From Bacillus sp. DTU_2020_1000418_1_SI_GHA_SEK_038 (lineage in GTDB: Bacteria; Bacillota; Bacilli; Bacillales; Cytobacillaceae), in the NCBI RefSeq assembly GCF_032341175.1, contig NZ_CP135435.1:2790001-2854000 (forward strand): a DNA stretch of 64,000 nt, written 5' to 3'. Each line of letters starts with the position of its first letter. Within the stretch, counting starts at the first letter, position 1. The position numbers and the translations under genes were made by a program. The notes beneath the pieces are model-generated. The model saw only the letters and a list, made by a program, of their open reading frames with translations. It did no database searches and had not been told where the DNA came from. Positions 55,172 through 64,000 of this stretch are shown here, one piece after another.

Positions 55172-56308
55172 TCATTTTAAATTCTTTAATTGATCACCAA
55201 TCATTTCTCCTAGCTGAAATCCTTTTGATTCCTCTGGGAGTTCATAATCAGTAACATAATCTGGTTCTTTTTCCTGTAGTTCTTTAATGCTCAGAGACAA
55301 ACGCTGTTCCTGTTCATTTACGTCCAATACTTTAACTTTAATTTCTTGGCCTTCCTTTAAAACTTCATGCGGAGTTGCAATATGTTTATGTGAAATTTGG
55401 GAAATATGAACTAGTCCTTCCACACCAGGGAAAAGTTCTACAAACGCTCCATATGACACAAGTCTTTTCACTACACCATCAAGTATACTTCCTTTTGGAG
55501 CTTTTTCAGCTATATTTGACCATGGTCCAGGCAGAGTTTCTTTAATTGATAAAGAAATTCGTCCATTTCCGCGATCAACACTTAGCACTTTTACTTGGAC
55601 CTTTTGACCTTCTTTAACTACTTCAGAGGGGTTGTTCACATGCTCGTGGGAAAGCTGGGAAATATGAACTAGTCCATCTATGCCGCCAATATCAACAAAA
55701 GCGCCAAAATCGGTAATTCTTTGAACAGTTCCTTCCATTAGCTGTCCTGGCTCAAGGGAATCAAGGATTTGATTTTTTTGCTTACCCTTTTCTTCCTCGA
55801 CAACAGCCCTATGAGAAAGAATTAAACGATTTTTCTCCTTTTCAAGCTCAACGATTTTAAAGGTCATTGTTTTTCCTTTGTAGTCTGAAAAATCCTCAAC
55901 AAAGAAAACTTCAACTAATGAAGCAGGGATAAATCCTCTGACACCAAGATCAACGACTAAGCCGCCTTTAACAACATCCTTGATCTCCGCTTCCAATATT
56001 TCACCGTTATTAAATTTATCTTCAAGATCAGCCCATGACTTTTCAGCATCTACTTTTCGTTTTGATAGTATTAAGGCATCCTCTTCCACTTTTAAAACTT
56101 CAAGCTCTAGCTGATCTCCTTCTGAAACAGCATCACTTGCTTTCTCTACATGTAGACTTGATAATTCACTAATAGGAATAATTCCATCAAGCTTGCTATC
56201 ATTGATGTTTACGATTACTTGCTTTTCTTCAACCTTTGTAACTTGGCCGGAAACCTTATCGCCAATTTCGAAATTTCTCACTTGAACTTGATTCATCTCT
56301 TCTGACAT
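55172..56308 (-). CDS. rpsA: 30S ribosomal protein S1 homologue (YpfD)
   Basis: A 378-residue RNA-binding protein with four S1 domains at about 15-82, 98-165, 182-252 and 268-338, shorter than the six-domain E. coli S1. FGAFVDIGGIDGLVHISQ and YGAFVELFPGVEGLVHISQ mark domains 3 and 4. GGAGG site before the ATG; a remnant of the structured repeat lies 20 bp upstream. Confidence 0.93.
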   Translation of the reverse strand: MSEEMNQVQVRNFEIGDKVSGQVTKVEEKQVIVNINDSKLDGIIPISELSSLHVEKASDAVSEGDQLELEVLKVEEDALILSKRKVDAEKSWADLEDKFNNGEILEAEIKDVVKGGLVVDLGVRGFIPASLVEVFFVEDFSDYKGKTMTFKIVELEKEKNRLILSHRAVVEEEKGKQKNQILDSLEPGQLMEGTVQRITDFGAFVDIGGIDGLVHISQLSHEHVNNPSEVVKEGQKVQVKVLSVDRGNGRISLSIKETLPGPWSNIAEKAPKGSILDGVVKRLVSYGAFVELFPGVEGLVHISQISHKHIATPHEVLKEGQEIKVKVLDVNEQEQRLSLSIKELQEKEPDYVTDYELPEESKGFQLGEMIGDQLKNLK

Positions 56309-56327
56309 ATGTATTCCTCCTTATTTG

Positions 56328-56346
56328 AAAGGCGGAAGCGCCTTCG
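56328..56346 (+). repeat. Structured repeat remnant G (single arm)
   Basis: Only the left end, about 18 bp containing GGCGGAAGCGCCTTCGC, 20 bp upstream of rpsA. Identical in position and sequence to the arm adjoining cmk. Confidence 0.6.
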
Positions 56347-56427
56347 CAATATCAAATTATTAATATTTATAAAATTCGCCTTTTAACTAACTTCTTATAA
56401 ACAACTTCTTTTGTCAAGTAAGAAGGT

Positions 56428-57015
56428 TTAACTATTCTCATTTATCAGTTTGCGAATTTCACCCATAATTAATTCAGTCGTCTCCTCGGCGGAAGCTTTC
56501 TTTTCGCGCATAGGAGCCATGTCTATTGGTTTTCCATAAACAACTTTCAATCTTTTAAAAGACTTATATGGACCTATAATGGCACAGGGAACAATGGCAG
56601 CATCGGTACGAAGAGCAAAAAAACCAGCTCCCGCTAGCCCTTGACCCAACTCTCCTGTTTTACTTCTTGTCCCTTCAGGAAATAAGCCTAAAACCTTGCC
56701 TTCTTTCAAAATGGCAAGTCCTTTTCTCAGAGCTTCCCTGTCACTCATCCCCCTCTTGACTGGAAAGGCATTTAAATCGGGAAGAATCTTCCCTAAGATA
56801 GGCACTCTAAACAATTCTTCCTTTGCCATAAAGTGTACAGGCCTTGGTGCATTTATACCGACAACTGGCGGATCAAAATTATGAATATGATTGGAACAGA
56901 GCAAAACACCGCCTTCTCTAGGGAAGTGCTCTGTACCAATCACTTCAAAACGGTATATTGGTTTTAATATTCCATAAACAACTGATTTCGCAAAAGAGTA
57001 TAAATTCACTATCAT
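56428..57015 (-). CDS. 1-acyl-sn-glycerol-3-phosphate acyltransferase
   Basis: A 195-residue PlsC-family membrane-associated acyltransferase of phosphatidic acid synthesis. The H-x4-D catalytic motif is NHIHNFD (about 42-48), and FPEGTRS binds glycerol phosphate. An N-terminal hydrophobic segment is present. Overlaps cmk by 4 bp (ATGA). B. subtilis carries its plsC elsewhere; this cmk-adjacent gene is common in other Bacillaceae. Confidence 0.92.
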   Translation of the reverse strand: MIVNLYSFAKSVVYGILKPIYRFEVIGTEHFPREGGVLLCSNHIHNFDPPVVGINAPRPVHFMAKEELFRVPILGKILPDLNAFPVKRGMSDREALRKGLAILKEGKVLGLFPEGTRSKTGELGQGLAGAGFFALRTDAAIVPCAIIGPYKSFKRLKVVYGKPIDMAPMREKKASAEETTELIMGEIRKLINENS

Positions 57016-57686
57016 CCGATCCTTTCATAAGCAAGCACCATAATTCTTTCAACAACCAGATCAATTGATAATGAGGTTGTGTCAATTTCGACTGCATCTG
57101 ACGCCTTTTTCAGTGGTGCAACTGCACGTTCTGAATCTAATTTATCTCTTGTAGAGATTTCTTCTTTTAATTTTTGTAAATCGGATGGAAAGCCCTTTTC
57201 GATATTTTCAGTATGTCTGCGAATCGCACGTTCATCTACAGATGCCAATAGAAAAATCTTAACCTCTGCATTGGGCAGTACATGTGTCCCTATATCTCTG
57301 CCATCCATAACGACACCGCCGTTTTCAGCAAAGCTTTTTTGCCTCGCAACCATTTCTTCTCTAACGAGTTTATGCTTTGCTGCTATCGAAACGGAATTGG
57401 TTACTTCAGCAGTCCTAATATCATTTGAAACATTTTTTCCGTCTAAAAATATGGATTGACCATTTTCACTTGGCAATAATTCAATGGTTGTTTCTTTCAA
57501 AATATTTAATAAGCCGTGCTCATCTTCTAAGTCTATTTTCTCATTAATGGCTTTGTATGTTAAAGCCCTATACATTGCCCCTGTGTCAATGTATATATAT
57601 GAAAGTTTTTCAGCTACAATTTTTGCAACAGTGCTTTTTCCTGCAGCAGCAGGACCATCAATTGCAATAGAGATCTTTTTATTCAT
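57012..57686 (-). CDS. cmk: Cytidylate kinase
   Basis: A 224-residue enzyme phosphorylating CMP and dCMP. P-loop GPAAAGKST at 11-19, [10 protein letters not shown], and [13 protein letters not shown] at 57686 follows GGGAGG. The structured repeat F begins 19 bp upstream of the start codon. Confidence 0.96.
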   Translation of the reverse strand: MNKKISIAIDGPAAAGKSTVAKIVAEKLSYIYIDTGAMYRALTYKAINEKIDLEDEHGLLNILKETTIELLPSENGQSIFLDGKNVSNDIRTAEVTNSVSIAAKHKLVREEMVARQKSFAENGGVVMDGRDIGTHVLPNAEVKIFLLASVDERAIRRHTENIEKGFPSDLQKLKEEISTRDKLDSERAVAPLKKASDAVEIDTTSLSIDLVVERIMVLAYERIG

Positions 57687-57705
57687 AGTGCCTCCCAAAA
57701 TTTGA

Positions 57706-57824
57706 AATGCGGAAGCGCCTTGGTTAGCCCCGACAAGCTTAAGACGAATCCTTACAAAAGACGTTCTTTCCTTTTGAAAGGATTTAGCTTAAGACCTCGA
57801 GGGGGTAGGCGCTGAAGCTAGACA
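57706..57824 (+). repeat. Structured intergenic repeat, copy F (core form), upstream of cmk
   Basis: About 119 bp. Outer arms AGCGCC / GGCGCT; here CTTAAG pairs with CTTAAG, and the central stem is AATCCTTACAAAAG / CTTTTGAAAGGATT, different in sequence from other copies but still paired. Signature GACCTCGAGGGGG kept. Confidence 0.88.
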
Positions 57825-57942
57825 GTTATCTAACTCAAAAAAGGTATAGTCAATTTAATAAAGGTTCTCGTCTATTTTATTTTATCATATGATGGGTTAA
57901 ATAACCGTATTAAACTATGAATCCCTAATTACATTTCGAAAC

Positions 57943-57970
57943 AAAAAATAGCAGGCAAGCACCTGCTATT
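57943..57970 (-). terminator. Terminator of ypfA-ypfB
   Basis: AATAGCAGG / CCTGCTATT stem with T6 following on the minus strand; it overlaps the ypfB stop codon. Confidence 0.8.
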
Positions 57971-58148
57971 ATTGCCCCCTGAATGTTTCAAGGAACTCCG
58001 TAAAGTTATTGTCCGTGACACCCTCATATTGTGTAAGCTGTTTGAGTTCAGGAAAAACATTAAATTTGTGAAAAAACAATTGAGTTATAAAGAGGAATAA
58101 GAATTGAATAATAACAACCTTTACTAATATTCTTTCAATCGATCTCAT
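57969..58148 (-). CDS. ypfB: YpfB family small membrane protein (DUF5359)
   Basis: A 59-residue protein, MRSIERILVKVVIIQ at the start with one membrane helix (about 7-25) and a short tail containing LTQYEGV. GGGGAGAG before the ATG. Matches YpfB, which lies between cmk and ypfA in Bacillus. Function unknown. Confidence 0.8.
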   Translation of the reverse strand: MRSIERILVKVVIIQFLFLFITQLFFHKFNVFPELKQLTQYEGVTDNNFTEFLETFRGQ

Positions 58149-58215
58149 AGCGCTCTCCCCGCATTTTTACTATATATAAAGTATGCGAGTATTTTTTATA
58201 TTTTATTCCTATCAC

Positions 58216-58875
58216 TTACATTTCTATACCTTTTTTCTTATACGCAAGCTGGCGGTCAAAACAGAATCGAAGCAATACCTGTCTGTCAGACTGTGAAATA
58301 TCGATAAATTGAAGTGAGATTAGCGATTTCCACTCATTGACTGCAACGATCCTAACAATTTTACTTTTAAGTTTTAAATAATGAATATCCCCATTTTGCA
58401 TCGGAAGAACAAACCAGCTCTGGATCATCATATTTGGTGACAAAGTTCTCTTTTTGTCATTAATGATAGCAGCTCCTCCAGCACTTATATCATCTGTTAC
58501 CGTTACAAAAGGGGCAAACTCCCCATCTATCGGACGTACAGCAACGTCTACTCCTGTCTCGATACGGACAAATTGGCGGCGCTGTATCTTGACAAGATGT
58601 TCAGCTCCCGGATAGGATAATATAATCATTGGAATGTCGCCTTTGACCCTTCTAAGGACTTCACATTCAAAAAGGTAAACTGACCCATCTCCAGATATAA
58701 AAGTTCCTTTTAATTGAGTGCCATCTATAAGAAAAACGGTTCTATTTGTTTCCATATTCATCGGATAATCAATATACACAGTATTGTCTTTTTTTTCTAA
58801 AATTCTGCATTTGTATTTCTCAACATTAGTAGAATGTCTTGGCTCTAAAAAAAGTACATCACCAATTTTTATCAT
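58216..58875 (-). CDS. ypfA: Cyclic-di-GMP-binding PilZ protein YpfA (MotI/DgrA)
   Basis: A 219-residue YcgR-like protein. An N-terminal YcgR-type beta domain (about 1-95) precedes the PilZ domain with the c-di-GMP motifs QRRQFVR and DISAGGAA. In B. subtilis this protein acts as a molecular clutch on the flagellar motor MotA when c-di-GMP is high. ATG at 58875 is chosen by alignment with B. subtilis (MIKIGD); the ribosome binding site is weak, and an ATG at 58899 is possible. Presence of cheR fits a motile cell. Confidence 0.9.
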   Translation of the reverse strand: MIKIGDVLFLEPRHSTNVEKYKCRILEKKDNTVYIDYPMNMETNRTVFLIDGTQLKGTFISGDGSVYLFECEVLRRVKGDIPMIILSYPGAEHLVKIQRRQFVRIETGVDVAVRPIDGEFAPFVTVTDDISAGGAAIINDKKRTLSPNMMIQSWFVLPMQNGDIHYLKLKSKIVRIVAVNEWKSLISLQFIDISQSDRQVLLRFCFDRQLAYKKKGIEM

Positions 58876-58974
58876 GCTGACCACACTTTCTCTATCCATT
58901 TTCCTTCAATAGGATAATCTTGTCATTTAATTATGCCATGTATACTAGTGTTTGTACATCGCATTTATTACAAA

Positions 58975-59006
58975 CAGAAAAGGAAAGGCTTATGACCTTT
59001 CCTTAA
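58975..59006 (-). terminator. Terminator of sleB-ypeB
   Basis: GGAAAGG / CCTTTCC stem then TTTTCTGTTTG on the minus strand. Confidence 0.75.
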
Positions 59007-60352
59007 ATTACATCTTCATATATTGGTTCTGCATTTTTTAATTTTTCAACAAGTTCTTCATTGCCGGTTTCTGCATTAATAAAGATTCTGTACGTATCGT
59101 CACCAAGAGTGCCTAGAAACTCATAACAGAGAACCTCTTTATTAATATCATTTTCAATAACTGCAAGTCTGTTTTCCATGACTTTCACTTGAGGATTTAT
59201 ATCTGATCTTGCATTTTCAAGGGAAATTGCCGGTTTCTGTATGACTCTATCATGGTTACTTTGCAAATAGTTTCCAGCTGATAATCCAACAATATTCCCA
59301 TTGTCCAAGGCAATCTTCACCTTAATGGAGTCTGGATAAATTCTAACATTATCTTTTTTTGAAACGAAGTTAAAGACTCCAGTATAGTTGTACTGAGCAC
59401 TTTCAAAAAGTTCTAAATCTTTAAATCCATTATCTTTCAAAAATTTAAGGGCTTGATTGCTTGCCTCGTTCAAGCTAATTGTTTGTTTTTTAATATCTCT
59501 TGAGATGATAAACCAGATTGGATATCCACCTTTTTTAGTAATATCCATGTTGGCCTCCTGTTTTGTTCTCTGATCTAGGAGAGACACACTATAAAAACCG
59601 TAATCCGAGCCCTCGCCATTTTCTGTCACTTTAACTGCTACATCATTTTTAAATCCGGAATATTTTTTAGCGATATTGATTGCTTCTTGTTCTGAAATCC
59701 CCTTGCCTTTTAAGTGTTTAAAATTGTTATCTTCCTTCTCTAAGCTGACGTTTGTTGGACCAAGGTCCGTTTCTTCGTAGCCATCTACTGTTTTTTCTAC
59801 CGTTTTGAAACCATCAATTATGGTATTATCTGCTGTTTCTTTCCCTGTAGCAAGCGCCATTTCTACATCCATCCAGCGAAGATTATTTTTCAGCACTAAG
59901 TGCTGCACTTTACGTAATTCATTCTGGATCTCAGCAGAGTTGGAATATAATTTTTTTAAGTTTTCATATTCTTTGTCTGTTAATGGTTCCTTGTCTAAAT
60001 CTCTGACCGCCGTCCTGTAACTAAAATCACCAATATTAGCAAGAAACTCCTCTGTTTTATTAAATGGCAATAAAGTTAACGGCAGCTGACCAACATAGGA
60101 ATGGGCCTCAGATGTAAGTCTCCATACGTCAGCCAATGCTGGGGATAAAGATTTACGGGTATTCATCGCCAAGGTCGTTCCGATTTTATCGTGCAGTAAA
60201 TCTATATTATAAGTTAGACTGTGGAAGGCGCTCTGATAATTATTTTCCGCATTAATTAAGATTGCATTTTTTTCACGATGCTCTTGGTAGCCCCAAAATG
60301 CAACTCCTGCTATACCTAATGAAAGTACGCCAATTAATATTCCTCTAAACAA
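59003..60352 (-). CDS. ypeB: Germination protein YpeB
   Basis: A 449-residue spore protein with an N-terminal signal anchor (about 3-20), a helical region (about 25-200) and a C-terminal part of PepSY-like repeats. It is needed for SleB localisation and stability in the spore. Starts with TTG at 60352 after AGAGGTGAT. 14 bp after sleB, the standard sleB-ypeB operon. Confidence 0.95.
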   Translation of the reverse strand: MFRGILIGVLSLGIAGVAFWGYQEHREKNAILINAENNYQSAFHSLTYNIDLLHDKIGTTLAMNTRKSLSPALADVWRLTSEAHSYVGQLPLTLLPFNKTEEFLANIGDFSYRTAVRDLDKEPLTDKEYENLKKLYSNSAEIQNELRKVQHLVLKNNLRWMDVEMALATGKETADNTIIDGFKTVEKTVDGYEETDLGPTNVSLEKEDNNFKHLKGKGISEQEAINIAKKYSGFKNDVAVKVTENGEGSDYGFYSVSLLDQRTKQEANMDITKKGGYPIWFIISRDIKKQTISLNEASNQALKFLKDNGFKDLELFESAQYNYTGVFNFVSKKDNVRIYPDSIKVKIALDNGNIVGLSAGNYLQSNHDRVIQKPAISLENARSDINPQVKVMENRLAVIENDINKEVLCYEFLGTLGDDTYRIFINAETGNEELVEKLKNAEPIYEDVI

Positions 60353-60366
60353 TAGCTATCACCTCT

Positions 60367-61188
60367 TTATTTGCAAAAAATATGTTTTCCGATTTTTTTA
60401 ATTTGTGGACGGGTCCAAATCCAGGGACTTGTTGCAGTATCTGGATTAAAGTAATAAAGGGCATTCCCAGTTGGGTCCCAACCGTTTATAGCATCTATAA
60501 CTGCCTCCTTAGCTTTTTCGTTGGGAGTAAGCCAAATTTGCCCATCTGCGACAGCAGTGAACGCTCTTGGTTCAAAAATAACCCCAGATACGGTATTCGG
60601 GAATGTTGCACTGTTTACACGGTTCAAAATAACAGCAGCAACTGCCACTTGCCCCGTATATGGCTCCCCCCTTGCTTCACCATAAACAGCATTAGCCATT
60701 AACTGAATATCATTTTGCGAAAAACCGTTGGGCATGTTAGCTGCAGTTGGTTTTTGAGTTGTTTGATTCTTTGCAGGTGCAGGTGCTGGTTTTTTTTGTG
60801 TTTCTAGGTCTACTCCCCCGTAATGCGTAAATTTATTGCCTTTTGAAATTTGCTCTTTTACAAATTGCTGGTTGTATTTAGATGCCTTGACGAGCTTATT
60901 TTTCGTTTCAGCTCCTGCCATCCCATCAATATCCAACCCAAATTCATATTGAAAATTTCTTAAAGCCCAGTACGTTCCCCAGCCAAATACCCCATCGATC
61001 TTTCCATTGTAAAACCCTAAGTATTGCAGTCTTGACTGTAATTCAATTACATCATCTCCAACAGCTCCTTGCTGAATGACTTGATTGGAAAAAGCTGTTG
61101 CCCTCTGCTCGTTTCCACTCATAGGAAGTGAAATCATGCAAAGAGAGACAATAAGAATTACTTTAGTAAACAACAAGTTCTTTTTCAT
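60367..61188 (-). CDS. sleB: Spore cortex-lytic enzyme SleB
   Basis: A 273-residue lytic transglycosylase that degrades spore cortex at germination. Signal peptide (about 1-32), peptidoglycan-binding repeat (about 38-100, LQSRLQYLGFYNGKIDG), Pro/Ala linker, then the hydrolase domain with catalytic Glu171 in VYGEARGEP. GGAGG before the ATG. A sigma-G-like promoter lies upstream. Confidence 0.96.
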   Translation of the reverse strand: MKKNLLFTKVILIVSLCMISLPMSGNEQRATAFSNQVIQQGAVGDDVIELQSRLQYLGFYNGKIDGVFGWGTYWALRNFQYEFGLDIDGMAGAETKNKLVKASKYNQQFVKEQISKGNKFTHYGGVDLETQKKPAPAPAKNQTTQKPTAANMPNGFSQNDIQLMANAVYGEARGEPYTGQVAVAAVILNRVNSATFPNTVSGVIFEPRAFTAVADGQIWLTPNEKAKEAVIDAINGWDPTGNALYYFNPDTATSPWIWTRPQIKKIGKHIFCK

Positions 61189-61228
61189 GGATCGTAACCT
61201 CCAAAGTAAATCTTGATGACATTATCTC

Positions 61229-61257
61229 TATATTTTGTAGTAGCTGGTTTTTTATGC
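61229..61257 (-). promoter_or_regulatory. Candidate sigma-G promoter of sleB-ypeB
   Basis: GCATA, 17-base spacer, AAATATA on the minus strand; the -10 box matches CATWHTA at five of seven positions. sleB is a known forespore gene. Confidence 0.4.
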
Positions 61258-61282
61258 AAATCCCTTTTAATTTTTGCCCAAT

Positions 61283-61313
61283 AAAAAAACTCCTCATATA
61301 TGTAATGAAGAGT
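61283..61313 (-). terminator. Terminator of prsW
   Basis: AACTCTTCAT / ATGAGGAGTT stem with G-T pairing and T7 after it on the minus strand. Confidence 0.75.
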
Positions 61314-61318
61314 TCATT

Positions 61319-61990
61319 TTAGAAGTTAAGCTGGTTTTCCATATGTTTTGCACTTAATTCCCTGGCCTTCTTAACCTTTCTTAGTCCTAGCCACCAGAGA
61401 AAGATCATGAATGGGAACATAATGATCAGCCAATTTTCTTGGGTAATTAGAATGAAGTCGTAGGTACCGTGAAGAAACATAGGAAATAGGAAGGAAAGTA
61501 TAAGCCATTTTGCTTTAGAGGTTGCTGAAAATTTCCCTTTTCCTATATAATAGCCCATAATGACACCAAATAAAGCATGACTAGAAACAGGCAGGAGGGC
61601 CCGGCCAATTGCATGCTCTAATCCATAGGATATAAGATAGAAAATGTTCTCCAATGAAGCAAACCCTAATGATACAGAAGCACCATACACTATTCCATCA
61701 TATGGTTCATCAAAATCAACATGCTGATAGATAGCATAAAAAAGGATGAACCATTTAAAAAATTCTTCAAGCATACCTGAAGAAAGAAACGCATTAATAA
61801 AGCTAGAATTAATATTGTACTCTGTTTCCAGAACATATTGAATAAACGCAATAGGAAAAACAAGTATGGCTCCAAATATAAAAGTCTTAAACACTGTAAA
61901 GACCGGCTCAGAGTCATATTGATCTTTTAAATAAAAATAGCTTAATAGCGCTAATCCAGGGGCAATACCCGCGGATAATATACCAAGCAT
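61319..61990 (-). CDS. prsW: Site-1 intramembrane protease PrsW
   Basis: A 223-residue membrane protease with about seven helices. The putative active residues are Glu75-Glu76 in LEEFFKW, His138 in SSHALFG and His174 in HGTYDF. In B. subtilis PrsW starts degradation of the anti-sigma factor RsiW, activating sigma-W under envelope stress. Located next to sleB as in B. subtilis (ypdC). Confidence 0.94.
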   Translation of the reverse strand: MLGILSAGIAPGLALLSYFYLKDQYDSEPVFTVFKTFIFGAILVFPIAFIQYVLETEYNINSSFINAFLSSGMLEEFFKWFILFYAIYQHVDFDEPYDGIVYGASVSLGFASLENIFYLISYGLEHAIGRALLPVSSHALFGVIMGYYIGKGKFSATSKAKWLILSFLFPMFLHGTYDFILITQENWLIIMFPFMIFLWWLGLRKVKKARELSAKHMENQLNF

Positions 61991-62243
61991 GTACCGTCCT
62001 CTTTTCTATTAATTTAATGAGGTACATTTCCTCAATAGGAAGCTGAATTTCGCAATTAGCAATGAGTTTTTGTACAATTTTTTCATCACTTTTATCGTAA
62101 CATGATGCAGGAAGAAAGAAAATGCATTTTCAAATATTGGAATTAAAAAAATGTTAAAATTCTTAAATAGTAAACTTTCATTCAAATATACACTTTTTAC
62201 ACTAAATTAGATTTAGATAATTATAAAGTTGGAGGAATTACTA

Positions 62244-63221
62244 ATGCAAAAGAAAAAAATTCTAGTTATTCATACTGGCGGTACGATTTCAATGAGTGAA
62301 GATGCCTCTACTGGAGCAGTTAAACCGTCCGAGAGCAATCCAATGACCGAAAAAACGAAAGAATTGCTTACATTAGCAGATATTTTCATTGAGGAGCCAT
62401 TCCATCTTCCTTCCCCGCATATTACTCCTGTGGAAATGCTAATGCTGAAGGATTTAATTAATGGCTACCTAGAGAAAAAGGAAATCTCTGGGGTTGTAAT
62501 TACACACGGAACTGACACTCTAGAGGAAACAGCCTACTTCCTGCACTTAACGGTTCAGACAACACTTCCAATTGTCGTTACAGGTGCGATGAGGTCAAGC
62601 AATGAAATTGGGGCAGACGGCCTCTACAATTTAATTACATCTATTAAAGTTGCTTCATGTGAAGAGGCAAGAAATAAAGGGGTTCTTGTTGTATTAAATG
62701 ATGAGATTCATACTGCAGAGAATGTTACGAAGACTCATACAAGTAATGTTTCAACCTTCCAAAGTCCTCAATATGGACCTATCGGAATCGTGACAAAAAG
62801 AGGTGTTTTTTTTCACCATCTTCCAACAAATAATGAATATTATAATATTCAAGATGTTTCTACTCGCGTAGCATTGATTAAGGCACATGCTGGTATGGAT
62901 TCAACACTTCTATACGCCATCCGAGATCTCAATTATCACGGCGTAGTTATTGAAGCTTTAGGACAAGGTAATTTACCCCCTGCAGCAGTGGAAGGAATTA
63001 AGGCACTTATTGAAAAAAACATATCTGTTGTTATTGTATCCAGATGCTTTAATGGAATTGCCCAAGATGTTTATAGTTATGAAGGTGGAGGGAAACAATT
63101 AAAAGACTTAGGTGTGATTTTTTCCAATGGTCTTAATGGCCAAAAGGCACGCATTAAATTGCTCGTTGGGCTAGCGACAACTAATAGCCGCGATGAAGTG
63201 GAAGAAATGTTTCAGATTTAA
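62244..63221 (+). CDS. ansA: L-asparaginase
   Basis: A 325-residue amidohydrolase converting asparagine to aspartate. The two threonine sites are HTGGTIS (10-16) and HGTDTLEE (about 86-93). No signal peptide, so it is a cytosolic type I-like enzyme. ATG at 62244 after GGAGGA; an in-frame start five codons upstream lies in that site. Convergent with ypdA, divergent from prsW. Confidence 0.94.
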   Translation: MQKKKILVIHTGGTISMSEDASTGAVKPSESNPMTEKTKELLTLADIFIEEPFHLPSPHITPVEMLMLKDLINGYLEKKEISGVVITHGTDTLEETAYFLHLTVQTTLPIVVTGAMRSSNEIGADGLYNLITSIKVASCEEARNKGVLVVLNDEIHTAENVTKTHTSNVSTFQSPQYGPIGIVTKRGVFFHHLPTNNEYYNIQDVSTRVALIKAHAGMDSTLLYAIRDLNYHGVVIEALGQGNLPPAAVEGIKALIEKNISVVIVSRCFNGIAQDVYSYEGGGKQLKDLGVIFSNGLNGQKARIKLLVGLATTNSRDEVEEMFQI

Positions 63222-63234
63222 AGTCAAGAACATT

Positions 63235-63273
63235 AAAAAAAGAAATCGGCAAATTAGCCGATTTCTTTTTTTA
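63235..63273. terminator. Bidirectional terminator between ansA and ypdA
   Basis: AAAGAAATCGGC / GCCGATTTCTTT stem flanked by A and T runs. Confidence 0.88.
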
Positions 63274-63274
63274 C

Positions 63275-64000
63275 TCAGTCTTTTTTTATAGCCTTCGCTA
63301 TTAAGTCGCCATGATACCGGCCATTTTCTATAAAAATTTCATTTGCATTATTGCCTGCAGCAATGACACCAGCAATATAAATCCCTTCAACATTCGTCTC
63401 CATTGTCTCGCTGTCAAATATCGGTCTTCCTGTCTTTGAGTCAATTTGGACCCCCATCTTTTGCAGAAACCGATGGTCAGGATGGTAACCGGTCATCGCA
63501 AATACAAAATCATTTTTAATTTCAAACCGGTCTTCGTTAATTGTATATATAATCTTATCATTTAATATCTCTTTTACATGGGCATTAAATTCCATTTTTA
63601 TTACTCCATTACGAACCAAGGAATCAAATTCAGGCAAGATCCATGGCTTTATACTAGGTGAATATTCGCTTCCTCTATAAATAACCGTTACTCTTGCACC
63701 AGCCTTTACTAATTCTAATGCAGCATCCACGCTCGAATTCTTTCCGCCTACTACTACGACATCCTTATCAAAATACGGATGGGCTTCTTTAAAATAATGA
63801 AATACCTTTGGTAAGCTTTCACCTGGAACATTCATGTAATTTGGATGATCATAATAGCCAGTTGCAATTATTACATTCTCCGACCTGTATTCATCCTTAT
63901 CTGTAATAACTAAAAATCCGCTTTCTTGTTTCATAACTGACATAACCTTTTCATAAGCATTTATTGCGATGTTTTTTCGTTTTACGACTTCTCGGTAGTA
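63275..64000 (-). CDS. ypdA: Bacillithiol disulfide reductase YpdA (partial, 5' end outside window)
   Basis: The C-terminal 241 residues of a flavoprotein of about 325. Open through the window edge (YYREVVKRKN at the visible start). VIIATGYYDHP, the NADPH motif VVVVGGKNSSVDAALELV and the FAD-binding IYIAGVIAAGNNANEIFIENG are present. YpdA (Bdr) reduces bacillithiol disulfide with NADPH. It pairs functionally with bshA in this window. Confidence 0.93.
   Translation of the reverse strand, partial: YYREVVKRKNIAINAYEKVMSVMKQESGFLVITDKDEYRSENVIIATGYYDHPNYMNVPGESLPKVFHYFKEAHPYFDKDVVVVGGKNSSVDAALELVKAGARVTVIYRGSEYSPSIKPWILPEFDSLVRNGVIKMEFNAHVKEILNDKIIYTINEDRFEIKNDFVFAMTGYHPDHRFLQKMGVQIDSKTGRPIFDSETMETNVEGIYIAGVIAAGNNANEIFIENGRYHGDLIAKAIKKD

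Overview
This window is a core chromosomal segment of an endospore-forming member of Bacillaceae (Bacillus sensu lato). It is AT-rich, uses strong AGGAGG-type ribosome binding sites, and its gene order follows the Bacillus subtilis ypdA to yppG region closely. Sporulation and germination genes (sspM, spoIVA, sleB, ypeB, prsW, ypjB), bacillithiol genes (bshA, ypdA) and menaquinone genes (hepS, menG, hepT) support this. I cannot name the species. I see no rRNA, tRNA, CRISPR array, prophage or insertion sequence with a transposase.

Layout: 1-2343 two overlapping oligopeptide-type ABC permeases; the one at the window edge is fused to an extra membrane segment and an M1-aminopeptidase-like N-terminal domain. 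2480-5800 yppG, yppF, yppE, a yppD-like gene, sspM and yppC. 5916-9126 recU-ponA (Holliday junction resolvase and PBP1). 9182-17716 ypoC-nth-dnaD, asnS, aspB-ypmB-ypmA, dinG. 17893-25187 the panD-panC-panB, birA-cca-bshA-mgsA-dapB-ypjD group. 25381-28531 ypjC, a zinc protease, ypjB, ypjA. 28667-30663 the qcrABC menaquinol:cytochrome c reductase. 30937-34505 ypiF, ypiB, ypiA and an unrecognised gene. 34644-42546 the aromatic supra-operon aroC-aroB-aroH-hisC-tyrA-aroA with cheR and ndk. 42666-46786 heptaprenyl diphosphate and menaquinone synthesis, mtrB, folE, hbs. 47383-53656 spoIVA, yphF, yphE, gpsA, der, yphA. 53782-58875 ypzI, fni, rpsA, plsC-like, cmk, ypfB, ypfA. 59003-64000 ypeB-sleB, prsW, ansA and a partial ypdA.

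Differences from the B. subtilis template: bshB1 is absent between mgsA and bshA, trpEDCFBA is absent between aroH and hisC although mtrB (TRAP) is kept, and seaA is absent between yphA and der. Three genes of fewer than 60 codons were found by reading the sequence directly: sspM (TTG start), ypzI and ypfB.

The most interesting non-genic feature is a family of structured intergenic repeats, about 120 bp in the core form. There are six copies plus one remnant, built as nested inverted repeats. The arms differ between copies but stay complementary, and two or three copies carry extra hairpin modules. Several lie only 20-30 bp upstream of the start codons of essential genes (hbs, cmk, gpsA, rpsA) and so are probably in their 5' untranslated regions. 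A second structured RNA candidate with an intrinsic terminator precedes panB, where the pan RNA motif is known in Bacilli.
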